From Macropodus opercularis (Eukaryota; Chordata; Actinopteri; Anabantiformes; Osphronemidae): a DNA stretch of 64,000 bases. The stretch lies in NCBI GenBank assembly GCA_030770545.1, contig CM061091.1:8550501-8614500 (forward strand), given 5' to 3'. Positions 33,991 to 46,129 of the stretch are shown piece after piece. Under the pieces are notes generated by a model. That model had not been told where the DNA came from and made no database searches. It saw nothing but the letters and a program-made list of their open reading frames with translations. Both the position numbers and the translations under genes were made by a program. Position 1 is the first letter of the stretch, and each line of letters starts with the position of its first letter.

Positions 33991-36156
33991 TGGGGGAAAG
34001 AAAAACATTAAAAGAGAGAAACAAAGAAGATATTAAATTTTTTGTGTTGTAAGAAGATGAGGGTGAAGAGTGATCAATTTGGGGAGAAACAACACGAAAC
34101 TGAAGCGAAGTTAATGATGTTAAACTACGCACAGTAGTCGTGAAATGGTTACTAGGGAGGAAGCCAATATCTCTTGCTGTATTGGCATGAAAAGAAGGAG
34201 CTTTGTGTTAGTTTAGATTAAAAGTTTACCATAAACTAACAAACCTGTGCTCCACCTTGGGAAAGGCAGGTTGGTATTTTAATGCAACAGTCATCATAAT
34301 GTTTTCTGAAGGTGTCATGATTGGATACTAACAATTTTCCTGTTTGAATTTGTTCCTCTTATCTGCAGTAGTCAGTATTTACCATCATATTCCATCTGGA
34401 AGGTTGAGTTACTGTTGCATTACTTCTTTGTCCTTCTTTGATGGCGCTTTGTCCTTAACCTACACACAAAAGACAAAATAAGACACCACACATCTCAAGA
34501 AACGAGTTATTAAAAAGCACGAGCCAGTGGAAGATACAAAAACACTTCCAACTTACTAAATATACAATAGAGTGCAGCAGAATCTGTTACTAAGAAATTA
34601 GGGAATATGGTAAAACTGTAAATCTGCTTTGTGCTGATTATTAAAATATTTACTACATCTTAAATGTACTTCGTCTTAAAGGGCCTAAAATACTGAGGAA
34701 GAGGAAACAGGTGATTCAGCAGAAGGAAGCAAAGCAAAAACCAGGAAGTGGGAGAAGAAAATGACTGAGGGTGTGTGGCCCATGTGAGCATGGGAAAATG
34801 TTTAAAAAAATAATAATATCAGGTGGCAAAGTGTGACATTTTCCTCTAAATGTCACCATCTAAGCTACACAGTTATCTACAACTTACCCATGGACTACAT
34901 TAGCTCCAACAGTAATGGTGATAAAATACCACATGTTCACCCATAAACCTATAACTCTAAGCTACATGTATAGTCGAGTTTGGCTAAAGCACTTTCTGGT
35001 AAAAAATTGTGTTGTGACTGCATCAAACCCAAATTTCTACTATGCAGTTGCAATCAGCTGAAAAGTTAAAGACATTGAAATTTGGTATGGAGAGCAGAGC
35101 CCTAAACCTTTCAGCTGTGCTTCAAGTGGTGCATTTTGCTAAACAAAGCCCTTTGCACAGTTGTTAATTCATCCTTGTCCTACAGCTGTCGCACGCACCT
35201 CTCCAGTCCTTCTCCCTGGGGAGGTCCACAGTTTTTCATGTACCAGCACAGATGTTAAACTTTTAAATGGAGTTAAAGTTATTCCCACAGAGACTCTGTA
35301 AAAAGTATCTTAAACTTTCAGATTCATACGTATTTACTTATATGTATACTTACGTTCCCACCAACTGTAACTTAATTCTATTATAAAATATGCGGAGGCA
35401 ACTGAAACACACAGCTGCAAAGTTAATCCACATTTAATGCCAAACACCAGTGTAACACTACTGTTACACTAGATCTACACTAATTAGTTTTTTCATTCAT
35501 TGCTTGTTATTTCCATAAAACGCAATGAAGTTGTAGTCTGGGGTTAAAGGTAGAACAAAGCAGCTCCCTGGAGAAAATAGAGGCGCCAAAGTGCTAAAGT
35601 AGTGAAAGGTAGGTAAGTAGGACAGTGTCCTTTTAAAAAGAAGGAAGAAGTGGGGGACACACTTTTTTACAGGAGAGTGTAGAGGTACAGGACTGAGATA
35701 AGATGTGGCAACATGACACGAGGTTTTAAGGAGTGTCAACGCAGCTCAGCAAAACATAATCATCGATGCCTTTTGTTCTCTCTGCAATGTGATACTGTTG
35801 GTTCAGAAGAAATACACTTCAATTGAGTGATTGTATTGAGTGGGTGCATGGATTTGATTTAATTCCAAACAGCATTTCTAATACATATTCTGCTCAGGTG
35901 TCACCAAAGATGAAATACTATTAAGAAGCCCCATCAATCTGATATAACATCCTACACAGAGAAAACTGGTAGAAAGGGATGAACGCTTGGTGTAAAAATG
36001 AAGCCACCATGAAGGAGACTTACTTATATTGAAGATACCGGTTCACATTATTTGCTCTTCATATTACGTGAATGAATTTATGATGCCTAAATGAATCTAC
36101 TGTACAGTATTTGTCAAACATGATAAAGCTTTTTGGGAGCTCAGTATTCACTGATT
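33991..36156. other. Unique AT-rich sequence, no gene
   Basis: No gene or known repeat is seen. A 10-bp inverted repeat (TGTTAGTTTA at 34206-34215 and TAAACTAACA at 34232-34241) is the only structural feature noticed. Confidence 0.4.
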
Positions 36157-36169
36157 TGACCTTTGACCA
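36157..36169 (-). promoter_or_regulatory. DR1 nuclear-receptor site
   Basis: The plus strand reads TGACCTTTGACCA, so the minus strand reads TGGTCAAAGGTCA: two AGGTCA-type half-sites in direct repeat with one base between them. DR1 is the known preferred arrangement for HNF4, COUP-TF (NR2F) and PPAR/RXR factors. The match is nearly perfect (one half-site is TGGTCA). A single 13-bp match in 64 kb can be chance, and use in vivo is unknown. Confidence 0.45.
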
Positions 36170-38204
36170 CTGGGCCTCAAAGTACAGTATATTGACGTGA
36201 CTTAACATGTATTTCCTAATCTCCCCCAAGCAAAGTGAAAAACTATACATTGGCAGAGTGATTCAGTATTGTGACTAAGTGACATCATCAAACTCCTTTT
36301 CTTATGTACAGTATATGTTGCTCAGTACACCAATGGTTTATCTTTTTTTTCATCACCAAATTGTTGTCATGCCTTTGATTGTGTTTCCTCTTCCTTTCAG
36401 ATTCAGAATGCTAATGTTTTTTTTTCTGACCGTGGGAACTGTATTGTCCAGATTTTTTTGTGTTGGGGGTCAGTGCTGACTCTGTAATCTGCTTTGAAAT
36501 TTGAAGTGACCCTCATTTACATATTCAAAGAGAATGTATGATGGCATGGCAGCATAAATGCCATAGGCGATGTCAGTGACTTTTGCCTGTACCTACAGTA
36601 ACATGACAGATTCATCGCCTTGAAAAGCCAAACTCTCAAGTTAACCCACAAACCCTCCCGTCCTCCGAACACCTCAAACACAGGCACAAATGGTTGGGAA
36701 CAAGCTGTGCAATCTGAAAACAGAGAACCCTCCCTGCAATGGGGGGAAAGACATAAAAATGTATTTTGGAAACATAATCAGCGCCATGTTCAAACCCAAG
36801 CAGCTGTGCACGTGTGTTTACATTGTGGCCTCTACTGTCAACCCCCCCTCCTCCTACAAACAAGGATAGGGGGGCGTGTGAGAGAAATAATAACAAAAAA
36901 GAAGAAATATCTTTTGCATATTATTTTAAGTAACTGTTCAAATTTCATTTCAGAATGGTAATCCACAAAACAAATATGTAGCGGCATATTTTAAAAAGGG
37001 AGGCTCCGCTCGCTTCAATTTCCTATTGTGGCGTTCGGCGTGTGTTTGCTCTTTGTGTCTGTTTGAATTGATTTGCACAGCTCGGCAGACAAGGGCTCAA
37101 TGCTCAGACCAAGAATCCATAATTTCATATGATCTGATAGTTCTGCAGTATTAGATTGATTTTTTTCCCTCTCTCTCCCCCTCTCTTTGGTGTTGATGTT
37201 AACAAACAAGCTGAGGTACCCCAGTTCATGGATACAGAGGATAGCAAAGAAAGACATTTTGTTCAGGCTAAGGTGATAATGTAGAGATGGGGACATGTTT
37301 GTTTGTGGAAGGGGATATGTTTGTTATGTGTTGTTTTCTGCAGAGGCGCTTCCCATCTAGCCTATTTAGCTGAAGGGCTGTTGTGTCTGCAGCCACATAA
37401 TATACAGGACTGAAGAGTTAACATGCTGCTTATCTAAATATATTTAGAGTAGCCCTAAAACAAGACAACACAACAAATAGATTCCATATTAGATTTGTGA
37501 GACAGACATAACTGTCCTATTTTCTTTGAATGAAATAACCTTTAAATACATTTACATTAAGTCGAAACTGCATTGTGCAACTTATTGTATCTCAGTTAGG
37601 TCATACTGTACTGTAAGTATTGTTTTTTGCCATTTTACACCACCACAGTAAAATTGAAACGGCTGACTCTGAATGTTATCTTAACATTTAGTTTAGTAGG
37701 ACTGCTAACACGGGGTCCAAAGCAGGCTCTGCCAGGGAAGGAGAGAAAACACTGGAAGTGGTCAATGCAACACTAACAGTAGATTTCCGAAAGCAATTAA
37801 CTAAACAACTCAGCAACAGCAAAAGACGTGAAACTACGTAGATATAAGCAAAAACACGGTTAAGGTGGTAGGAGGAGTGTAATTGCGAAGGGTCTTAAAC
37901 CTTACTTGTAAAGTGCCTTGAGATTAATTCTCGAGAGTTAGCTGAGAATCAGCTTCATGAATGTAAACACAGCAGCTTTACAACACCACGCAAACTACTG
38001 GTGATAGTCAAGAACAGAAAGATTAGTCTGCCAGAAAACATCTTTAATGCACGAACAGTTCTGAAATAAGATGTTTGGACTCTGAACCTATATTAACTTG
38101 CATAATACCAGAATACTCTGTTACATTTAGATAAATGCTGTGTTATACTGCAGAAAAACCTTGCTCGCTGCCAAATCAATGTATTTATCTAAAACTAGAT
38201 ACTA
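36170..38204. other. Unique sequence, possible regulatory parts
   Basis: No gene is recognised. About 36940-37180 is repeat-free with balanced composition (AGGCTCCGCTCGC, CATAATTTCATATGATCTG). GTAAAGTGCCTTGAGAT at about 37909-37925 looks like the end of the teleost repeat seen at 25060. An open frame at 36620-36961 matches nothing. Confidence 0.35.
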
Positions 38205-38714
38205 CAGTACTGTGCAAAAGTTTTAGGCAGGTGTGAAAAAATGCTGTAAACAAAGAATGCTTTCAAAAATGTATTTTCATAAATGAATAAAATGCAGTGA
38301 ATGAAAAAAAGAGAAATCTAAATCACATCAATGTTTGGTGTGACCACCCTTTTCCTTCAAAACAGCAGCAGTTCTTCTAGGTCCACTTGCTCACAGGTTT
38401 TGAAGGAACTCGACTGGTAGGTTGTTCCAAACATCTTAGAGAACTAACCACAGATCTTCTGTGGATGTAGGGTTTCTCCATTCTTCTCTTCATATGATCC
38501 CAGACACACTTCATGATGTTGAGATCAGGGCTCTGTGGGGGCCATGCCATCACTTCCAGTACTTACAGTACTGACGTAGTAAGATTTTTCTTTTGTTTGC
38601 TCACTTTGCATTTTGTAAATAGACAAAAAATAAACAATCATTGTTTATATTTCTGAAAGCATTCTTTGTTTACAGCAGTTTTTAACACCTGCCTAAAACG
38701 TTTGCACAGTACTG
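38205..38714 (-). mobile_element. Non-autonomous Tc1-like element with long inverted repeats
   Basis: The ends are inverted copies of CAGTACTGTGCAAA, followed by GTTTTAGGCAGGTGT and a further homologous stretch through CTGTAAACAAAGAATGC, so the terminal inverted repeat is at least 65-70 bp. It is flanked by TA at 38203-38204 and 38715-38716, the Tc1/mariner target duplication. The 510-bp inside carries a minus-strand transposase remnant, about 38540 down to about 38330, with PQSPDLNIMKCVWDHMKRR, matching the PDLNxIE region around the second catalytic Asp. The DNA-binding domain and most of the catalytic core are deleted. A second copy with the same internal structure is at 56444-56909. Confidence 0.85.
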
Positions 38715-38938
38715 TATATTGTTTTAAAACTTTTTAACTAATTTAAATAACTGAATTAAGTTGACCTCAGCACAGAGATCAAGCTATGAAGTCCACAGAA
38801 CTGTGTGTAGACCTTTACAATAAAATTTAATGAGGCATAGATCAAGTTAAGGTAAAGATTAGCTTATCCAATTTATAAAGCTCTCAAAGAGGTTTTACAA
38901 CCACCAGAATTCATCCAGGTGTTGGATATTGGAGGGAG

Positions 38939-38989
38939 CTGATCAAGAAACCAGTGGTCACTCTGATCGAGTTCAGCTGGAAGGAAGAC
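38939..38989 (+). pseudogene. Tc1-like transposase remnant, DNA-binding end
   Basis: One frame reads LIKKPVVTLIEFSWKED, close to the segment that joins the two helix-turn-helix domains of fish Tc1-like transposases (usually N/RPxVTLxELQ). Only about 17 codons are recognisable before the similarity fades. It probably belongs to the same dead element as the terminal remnant at 39078-39111. Confidence 0.55.
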
Positions 38990-39077
38990 AATACAAATGT
39001 CCTTTTGTATTTCCTCTAAGAAGACCAGAGAAGAACACCCGCTGTGGCATTAATAATAAATATATAGTAGAGGGCAT

Positions 39078-39111
39078 ACAGGTGTAACGAATAAAGTGGC
39101 CAGTGAGTGTA
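39078..39111 (+). repeat. Terminal remnant of a teleost DNA element
   Basis: ACAGGTGTAACGAATAAAG followed by TGGCCAGTGAGTGTA matches, with two or three changes, a terminal phrase widely repeated in teleost genomes (ACAGGTGTACCTAATAAAG, TGGCCAGTGAGTGTA). It is read here as the end of a transposon whose other parts are mostly lost. Confidence 0.55.
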
Positions 39112-40239
39112 CAGTAGCATATGTACTGTTATTAATAGCACGCAGTATTGGCAAACAGTGGTATCTGAAAAGAAAACATGCACTTACACTTACCTGTAAG
39201 TGATGTTCTGCCGCTTCGAAATGGAAAGACTAAGATCTCTTTACAGTCCTGACAAACAGTGGCTTATCAAGGAAACAGACTAACAGGGAAAATGCATGTT
39301 GCATGATTTATATGAGGCAAAACAAGAATAAAACATATTTGCACTGTGCACTGAAACAAATGAGGTTTCACTCTATATCAGGAAAATCAATACAATAACA
39401 GGCTCTGTGCGCTACACACCCTGTGTGCATGCTTAATAAGTACTATGCCTCTGCACTGTTATGATGAGGATACAGGCTGCAAAGTTACATATTATATCAG
39501 GAACCTTTTTTCCCTTTTTAAACTCCAATATCAAGCCTCTCGTTTGGGATTTGGTTTGAAGAGTGGGGTGTTAAGTACTAAAACCACAGTTCAGAAGAGG
39601 CTTATGTTAAAAGAGTCATCCTGAGACACTTACCCACCGCCTTAAAAACTGAGGGCGAGGCAGAGAACTGTGATGCTATCACCTCTCTTAACTCCCATTC
39701 ACTTCCCCAATCCATCCCCACCAGCCGTCAACTTGCACACACCTGTCACAGACTTATACAAATACTCCTGCTAGTGGGACAGGCAAACACCTCAGAGGGG
39801 AGACTGTGAGTCGGCAGGTGTGTAGATGTGTTTGAAATGAGACGGGGAAGGAGGAGGGAGGACAGCAAGAGAGAGCGGCTCGCAGGTAGAGAAAGTAAGT
39901 CGATGATAGAAGGGGAGATGGGGATGGGAAGGTGCGATTGGGTTGAAAGGCGGTAATATCCTCTGAGCATTCGCCGCTCTGTGGGGCGACAAAGCGGAGT
40001 GAAGCCCAGGTATTAGCCCTCTCTATTCCTGTTTCGCTCACTCTTCCTCTCATTCTCCCACCGCATACCTGCCGCCATCTATTTTAAGCCATTCCTTGAA
40101 CACAGCATGTCAAACAAGCCTGAAATCCCTGCTAATACTAGTTACCCCTGAAACACTGATCTTACTGTTTGGCTTTTAGCTTAGACAAGTCGTCCCCCCT
40201 CCTTTCTAGAGGAAGAAAGTTAAGAAGGGAAAAAGTGTT
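39112..40239. other. Unique sequence, no gene
   Basis: No gene is seen. The stretch 39830-39915 is purine-rich. Around 39950-40020 some CpG is retained (CATTCGCCGCTC, GGGGCGACAAAGCGG), and that part may be regulatory. Confidence 0.4.
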
Positions 40240-41500
40240 TTGACATTGCCTTTACATTTTGAGCTCATTAAATCCCCGGATCTGTCTCACTTCTACCTGA
40301 GTTTTTTTTTTTCTCCTTTTTTTTCAGAGATAAGCCAAATTAATATGAACTCACCAGGGCCGGTTTTAAATGCTTTGTGTTATCCAAAGCCCTGCGCTCC
40401 ATCTCCCTCTCGCTCACACTCTCTCAAAGTTATCATGGGGCCCGTGATAGCCTTTAAACAAGCAAGGTGAAGTGCTTTAATTAAAACTAGCAGCGTTCCA
40501 TGGGAGAAAGGAAAGGGAAATGGAGAGGGGGATGACTTCATAATTTATCATACCAAAGGGCTTTCCCAGTGGTGGCTAAAGAAAAAGTAGCTAACCATCT
40601 CTTAAGTAGAGGCATAAAAGAGAGCCACTTTAAAGAGACAGAGGGCTTCCCGTGCACACACCTTGGAGACAACAATGAAAGCCTTTTGATGTACGGCTGC
40701 TCACAGGATACAATATACTCTCTGCGCAGAATGGTCTTATGGCTGATCTCGCTCTTCAAAATTCCAGTTCAAAACAAGTCTGTGTTCTTTTTGTGACGTT
40801 AAATGCAACGGCGCACTTAACATCGGGGAGAACCCGCTATGCAAGCCGTATAAATCAATCTGAGTTATATTGCTGAAACTTTATGCAATACACCCTGAGC
40901 ATTCATTGCTTCCGTAATGGACATTTACATACTGTCTACACAAACATGCATGGACAGCGGCATGTGCACAGGCATGCAGCACACACACACACACACGCAC
41001 ACACACACACTCCTCAGAAATCTATTGAGTGTATTTCTCCTTGCCAGGATTTTTTTTTTTCTGAGTCAAAGATAATACAATTCCTTTTTTCTTATTTCCT
41101 TACAATACATCTTTCACTTCTGCCTTTTGCGTGCATGAAATTCATTTTCTAATGGAAATATTTGTTTTGTAAATCAAATATGTATTATGCACAGAATGCA
41201 AAGCACAAATTAAATTATGTTAATGAAATGAAAGAGATATGAAATGCATATTTCATGGACAAAACATAACCCTGCCGAACAGCCATTTCTTGATAAAATC
41301 TTTAAACACAATCTCATTCGAAGAAAGACATATTGCCATGGCAGATAGCACCTCATTAAAATGGTCTCCTTTAATATCAGTGCTTAGTATATATGGGATT
41401 GTAAATAACCACTGGGGAAGAGGAACCAATAATGAAATACTGTCTTTAATAGCTTGCCATTGATGTCAGCATAAAAAGTCTACTAGAGGAATATTGGAAA
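40240..41500. promoter_or_regulatory. Long repeat-poor block, candidate regulatory cluster
   Basis: Apart from a T run near 40303-40325 and (CA)n at about 40979-41010, this 1.2-kb block lacks transposon traces. It is rich in cores such as CTTCATAATTTATC, GCTTTAATTAAAAC, GCACAAATTAAATTATG, TTAATGAAATG and CAATAATGAAATAC. Open frames at 40240-40470 and 40569-40796 resemble no protein. It looks like the strongest run of possible conserved non-coding DNA in the window. Conservation needs comparison with other genomes. Confidence 0.4.
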
Positions 41501-42339
41501 TTGGGTGTGCGCACACACATACAGTCAAAAGCTGTAAATGATTGCATATTTAAATAGAGCTGACTAAGGAAAAGATGATATAGATATTAGTAATAGGCAG
41601 AAAATTATGCTGACCTTACATAATTCCACAAAAAAAGCCCAGTCTGTTTTAAATTTTATATTGGCTACACTTAATGAATAATAGATTCTGTAGCTGTTGT
41701 TGTGCAGTCCATGATGTTAATAAAAGCCTAAGAATAGGAGCCCTGCTCTGCCCGGCCGACTAGCAAATGAACTAGACTCGCTTTTCAGCAGAAATAAATA
41801 CAGCAATAAATACAAAAGGAGGGGGACAGGGTGGTGAGGAATGAGGGGGGGCCAGGGCAAAGAAAACAAGAGAAAACAGGGGAACGATTGCGAAGGAGGC
41901 AGGGGAGGAGAAAAGATACAGTAATAGATAGAGCGAGGCAGGTGTAAATAGACAGAAAGGAATACGGAGAGCAAGCCAGCAAAGAGCCGCAGCAGGAAAA
42001 CAAGTGTGAACTTTGCTGCAGTGTGCTGAAGGTTATGAGATGTTTGTAACTGCACTTGACCTGGGGCCAGCTTTGAATGGTGCATCTACTTCCAGCAATG
42101 GAGGAATCCAGCTCAGAAACCTAAGATAACAACTTCTGCCTCCCGTGGCTATCTGGTTCTCATTGATCACACAAAGGACACTGAGAGCAGGTGGTGGAAT
42201 TTCGTCACAGCATAAAAAGAACAGCTTTCAAGTAAGAGCTGATCAAAAGAATCAGATCATTTATAACTTTTTTGTACTCAAAGTGCCTAACACGGCTTCT
42301 TATTCACCCAGTCACACACACAATCACACACAGATGACT
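41501..42339. other. Unique sequence with purine tract
   Basis: No gene is recognised. About 41810-41990 is G/A-rich. The 122-codon minus-strand frame through it (41717-42085) is a low-complexity Leu/Pro/Ser artefact. Confidence 0.45.
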
Positions 42340-42485
42340 GTGAGCTGCTGTGTGGCCGGTCTGACTCTCAGAGGCCAACTTACTTTCAGTATCTTGCCCA
42401 AGGACACTTTGACTTATGACAAGAGGAGCTGGGAATCAAACCACCCTGAACCAAACTGCTGGCCGAACCTTGCGCCACTGTAACA
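42340..42485 (-). mobile_element. tRNA-derived SINE, second family
   Basis: The plus strand shows CAGTATCTTGCCCAAGGACA, then GAGGAGCTGGGAATCAAACC and, near the end, CTTGCGCCACTGTAAC. Read on the minus strand this is a degraded A-box end, a B-box-like GGTTTGATTCC, and the CTTGGGCAAGATACTG body typical of a very common teleost tRNA-SINE. The head is decayed and there is no clear target-site duplication. Confidence 0.7.
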
Positions 42486-42579
42486 TTACCACTTTAGGGA
42501 AATATGACCAGCACATTTTCACAATAAATTAAGTTTTAGCGCATACCATGTAGCTTTAAGTGTAAGGCTACAGCTTTGC

Positions 42580-42850
42580 CTTGTGTGCTAAGCTTATCTT
42601 AGCACAAAAAGTAGGAACAGCTAGTCTGGTTCTGTACGAAGGCAAATTAATCTGTGTGTCGGCGCTGTCTGTTCATCATGGCCATTGAAAAGATCCCTTT
42701 TTCAGTAGCTTTCAATGTATTGTAAGTGATGGCGAACAAAATCCCCATTCATCATTTATAGTAAAAACGTATTCAAAGTTTATCTAAAGCTAATATGGGG
42801 CTTTAGCAGTCGAGGATAATATAGTCAATTGGATTTCTACCAAAGCTTTA
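42580..42850 (+). repeat. Decayed teleost dispersed repeat
   Basis: CTTAGCACAAAAAGTAGGAA with CAGCTAGTCTGGTTCTGTAC, then TTTCAATGTATTGTAAGTGATGG shortened by changes, then TTTATCTAAAGCTAATATGG and GGCTTTAGCAGTC, correspond in order to repeated teleost phrases I recognise (CTTAGCATAAAGACTGGAAA, GCTAGCCTGGCTCTGTCC, GCTAATATGAGGCTTCAGC). I am confident that it is repetitive and unsure of the class. Confidence 0.5.
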
Positions 42851-43796
42851 GGGACTTAGGTACAAAATTTGAGAACTGTGGTGAAGAAAGTAAAAAGTGT
42901 CTGGAACCAGCATCTAGTATTCTGTACTCAAAGATATTCAAAACTAAATGAACCACAAGACTGTAGAACAGGTTTGATTACAAAAGAAAAATGGAAAAAG
43001 TAATAGATATCACTTGCATCAACCTCACACTCAAATGACAGCTGACAGCAGCAGAGGAAGGAAAATATTTCAGTTCTGACAGCAACACGACAACTGGATC
43101 AAAGAGGTTGTGGGAAAATCATATTGGTTTAACTGAAAGAGGGAGTCAGCTGATTGACATGGAAGCACATATACTATAGAAAAGAGCCTCTTTCACAACC
43201 GTGATTTACTGACCTGTAACTGAAGTTGTTTTCTTTGCTCTGGAGAAGATCTTAGCACCAAAACAAACCACTGTAGAGGTACCAGGATCCTGTGGTGGAA
43301 AAATGGCAGCACCTAATCAGTTAAGAGGAAACATTTTAGATGAAAGGCATATTGTCATCCAGAGATAATGTTTTTTAAAAAAAAAGGTCACTAAGGTCAG
43401 CAGGGATGACATGAGGAGGATCTCTGGTTTGATGCAGTCTGTATATCTGCAGGAAGGCAAGGATTGATGGATGTTCGTAAGAAGGAAGGTTTGTAGAACG
43501 CCGAGACAAATCCTGACAGTAGGTGCTGACATTCATAATGCCAACCACACATTACATGCCTGATTTACCTTGCCTTCCACTCCCACTCCTCATTTGTCGC
43601 AGTAATAGTTTACTGGGCGATAAGGTTCTCATGCCCGTCTACTGAGAAGCATCCAAACAGGGTTGTGTTTGAGCAAAATAGTAGTTTTATTTTACTATAC
43701 TATAATTCTAGGACTGACAAGCTTTGCTGCAGTACAATATCAATACTGCTCATTGTGTACATTGATCACCAAGTGGTGAGACTGCTGAGGCAAGAC

Positions 43797-43975
43797 AGCA
43801 TCATGATTTGGAGCTGTTTCGCTCCCTCTGGGCCTGGACGTCTTGCCACTGCGGAGGGAAAATGAATTCCCAAGTTTGCTGTGGTGTCCTACAGGATAAT
43901 GTCAGAGCAGAAGTTCAGACAAAGCTAAATGACCCTAAACAAAATCTAAATTGCCTACAGAATGGGCTGACAGCC
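43797..43975 (+). pseudogene. Tc1-like transposase fragment, frameshifted
   Basis: SIMIWSCFAPSGPGRLA (43797-43847) matches the SVMVWGCF(A/S)xxGxGxL segment between the catalytic Asp residues of Tc1 transposases. After a frameshift near 43850, KMNSQVCCGVLQDNVRAEVQ matches the following K(M)NSxxYxxIL(Q/E)(D/E)N segment. The similarity continues weakly to NDPKQN, where the catalytic second Asp region (QQDNDPKH) is damaged. No ends are preserved. The 20-base phrase ACAGGATAATGTCAG with GCAG nearby recurs in the relic at 52700-53093, so both may come from one subfamily. Confidence 0.75.
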
Positions 43976-46129
43976 GGCATCTGTTTCGTTGTTTCCAGAT
44001 TATATTTCATAAACAAAATATGCATGACACCAGTAAAACTTTTTTACTTACTCTACGTTTTCTTGTCAATGTACTGAAGACCCATTTCTACCGTTTGTGT
44101 AATGGTTAACTACACACATATGGTTTGTACACAGAGATTTGCTTGTCTTAAACATCTATTTAAAACACCGGAGGTATCACTTACTGTGCTGTCACTGTGT
44201 GTGTTAAGGTATCTGTCAGCCTAGAATTGCATGAATGGATTTGCCGGGAATTTAGTCAAAAGGTTGGCGAAGGAACAAAGAAAGACTTGCACTGCAGTGG
44301 ATATAGTTTCCCACTGATTTGATTATAGAGCACAATCAAAGTTAGTGTGCTAATCAGAAATGAAAGGAAGCAAACCTTCCATTATTGGCCCAACACGGGG
44401 ACAATGGAGAGCTAATTTCTGTATTAGATATTACCACCGTGCCACAGTTTTGCAAATTTGGTACAGTGGTAGAAGGGCAGCTCTATTAACTACTGAGCTA
44501 ATGCGCACTGTAGCTGACCGACCACTTGATGTTGTGCATAACAGGCTGATTTACTGTAGCCAGAAAAAGAATTCACATGGGGACTGGTTACAAATGGAAG
44601 TAAAAACCTGAATAAAAAGGTGGACAAACTCAGTGAGTGTGGATGATTCAATACAGAGGATAACGTGACTTGTGTAAATGTGGTTTGCCCTCACAGTCAT
44701 CTGACATAAACTAAACTTGTTATCTGTAGGAGATTTTGGAGCAAACTTGCAGCCCATTCAGTGTGACTGTACATTGCAGACACAATTTCTGCAACTTTGG
44801 TGTCTTGTCCTCTGTGTTGATCACAGGAAATCCTTGTGTCAGCCCAACATGGCTAAGTTGCAGCTTCTCTGGTGGGGTAAAGGATAATTCCGGTTTATTT
44901 CAATTTGGCACGTTTCCCATATACACTGTGTTCCAGATCTAGTTCTCTGTGACTTAGGCAGCTTATACAGTACGGTGCTGTATTTCCCTGAGTTTCCTCT
45001 ACCCATGAGCACTGTGGCCCAGTAGAGCATCTCAAAGTAAGTCTTAACATATAAAGTAATGTAAAAAGTGTGATATGTTTTTGCTGCTAGAAAGGTAAAC
45101 TGGTAAATACTTGCACAGCAGATGATATTGTGATTAAAACTGCAGGATTTCTCGGTGAACAAAGGACGCAATGCACTCTAAAGGCAAATAAGTCCTTGGT
45201 GACATCATAAGCTCACCTATCAGTGTGATTGTAATCTGTGCTACAAAGTATATTTACAATATAGAAATTAGAAGTGTGTTATATAAAATTAACCACCTCA
45301 CAGCTGCCGTATCATTTTAGTTCTCATTCCCAACCAGATGAAAGGCTAAAACGTCCTCCAGGTGATGTCATCTGGAGGAGTGTCAGTGTCATTTTAGAGT
45401 GAGGAGCACAGATATTTTTAATAAAAGGGAATCAGTAGGGAGATTAATACCAAATTTACTGTTTATATGTATTCCTCATATTGAACCTAGGAGCTGGTCA
45501 AAAAATTTGTGAAGTTGGTCTTTAAATTTTTATAACAAATTCATTATCATCGTGTGTGTTACCGTTTATGGTCTAAGTGCTGGTGGTTGACCAAGGTAAT
45601 GTGAAATCAATTTTTAATCTCAGTGACATTATTGCTTGTTTTACGTACATTTTAAAATCTACTTATCAAATAGCAAACAACTTGCTTACATGAGAAAACC
45701 ATACATGTACAAGATTCTGGCGAGGGAAAAGTCACTGTGCAGCTCATCTCTGACCCATCGTTCCACTCAACACAAACCATTGTCCCTATCACTCTTCCTC
45801 TCGTCTACCACCCCGAGTATGTGAAACTTGGTAAATGTAGACAAAGGCCATATTGTGATGAGTTGACACAATGTTTCTGAGTGGAGGACAAGAGAGAAAG
45901 GAACAATGGCACAATGAATCCCCATTTTCTCAAAGCTTAAAAAGACCCAGGGAAAGGAAAGTTCTGGGGAAAAAAGACATTCAAATTTAAAAATGGGACA
46001 CTGCATATAGGCAATTAACACCATTCTTCCACTTTCCCTTTGAATCCTTGAAGAAAATACTGTTGAAGAAAGAATACCAACGGTAAATTTGGTGGTAGAG
46101 AGAGGTGACCTTGTTAGGTAATTAACATC
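43976..46129. other. Unique AT-rich sequence, no gene
   Basis: No gene is seen. Near 44466-44505 the plus strand GCTCTATTAACTACTGAGCT resembles a reversed tRNA A box, possibly the last trace of a SINE, but no B box is present. Confidence 0.35.
45354..45379. repeat. 26-bp near-palindrome
   Basis: TCCTCCAG at 45354-45361 and CTGGAGGA at 45372-45379 are exact reverse complements. The centre GTGATGTCAT is itself nearly symmetric (TGA/TCA), so only one G:T step breaks a palindrome of 12 bp per arm. The core TGATGTCAT resembles AP-1/CREB-type sites. Such a compact dyad could bind a dimeric factor or extrude as a cruciform. Confidence 0.6.

Noticed and set aside
41717..42085. 122-codon minus-strand frame with hydrophobic runs as a membrane protein
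   Set aside because: It is the complement of a G/A-rich tract, so the Leu/Phe/Pro/Ser content is a base-composition artefact.
44440..44520. Reversed tRNA A-box-like sequence as a SINE
   Set aside because: No B box or body phrase of either SINE family could be found nearby, so the similarity may be chance.
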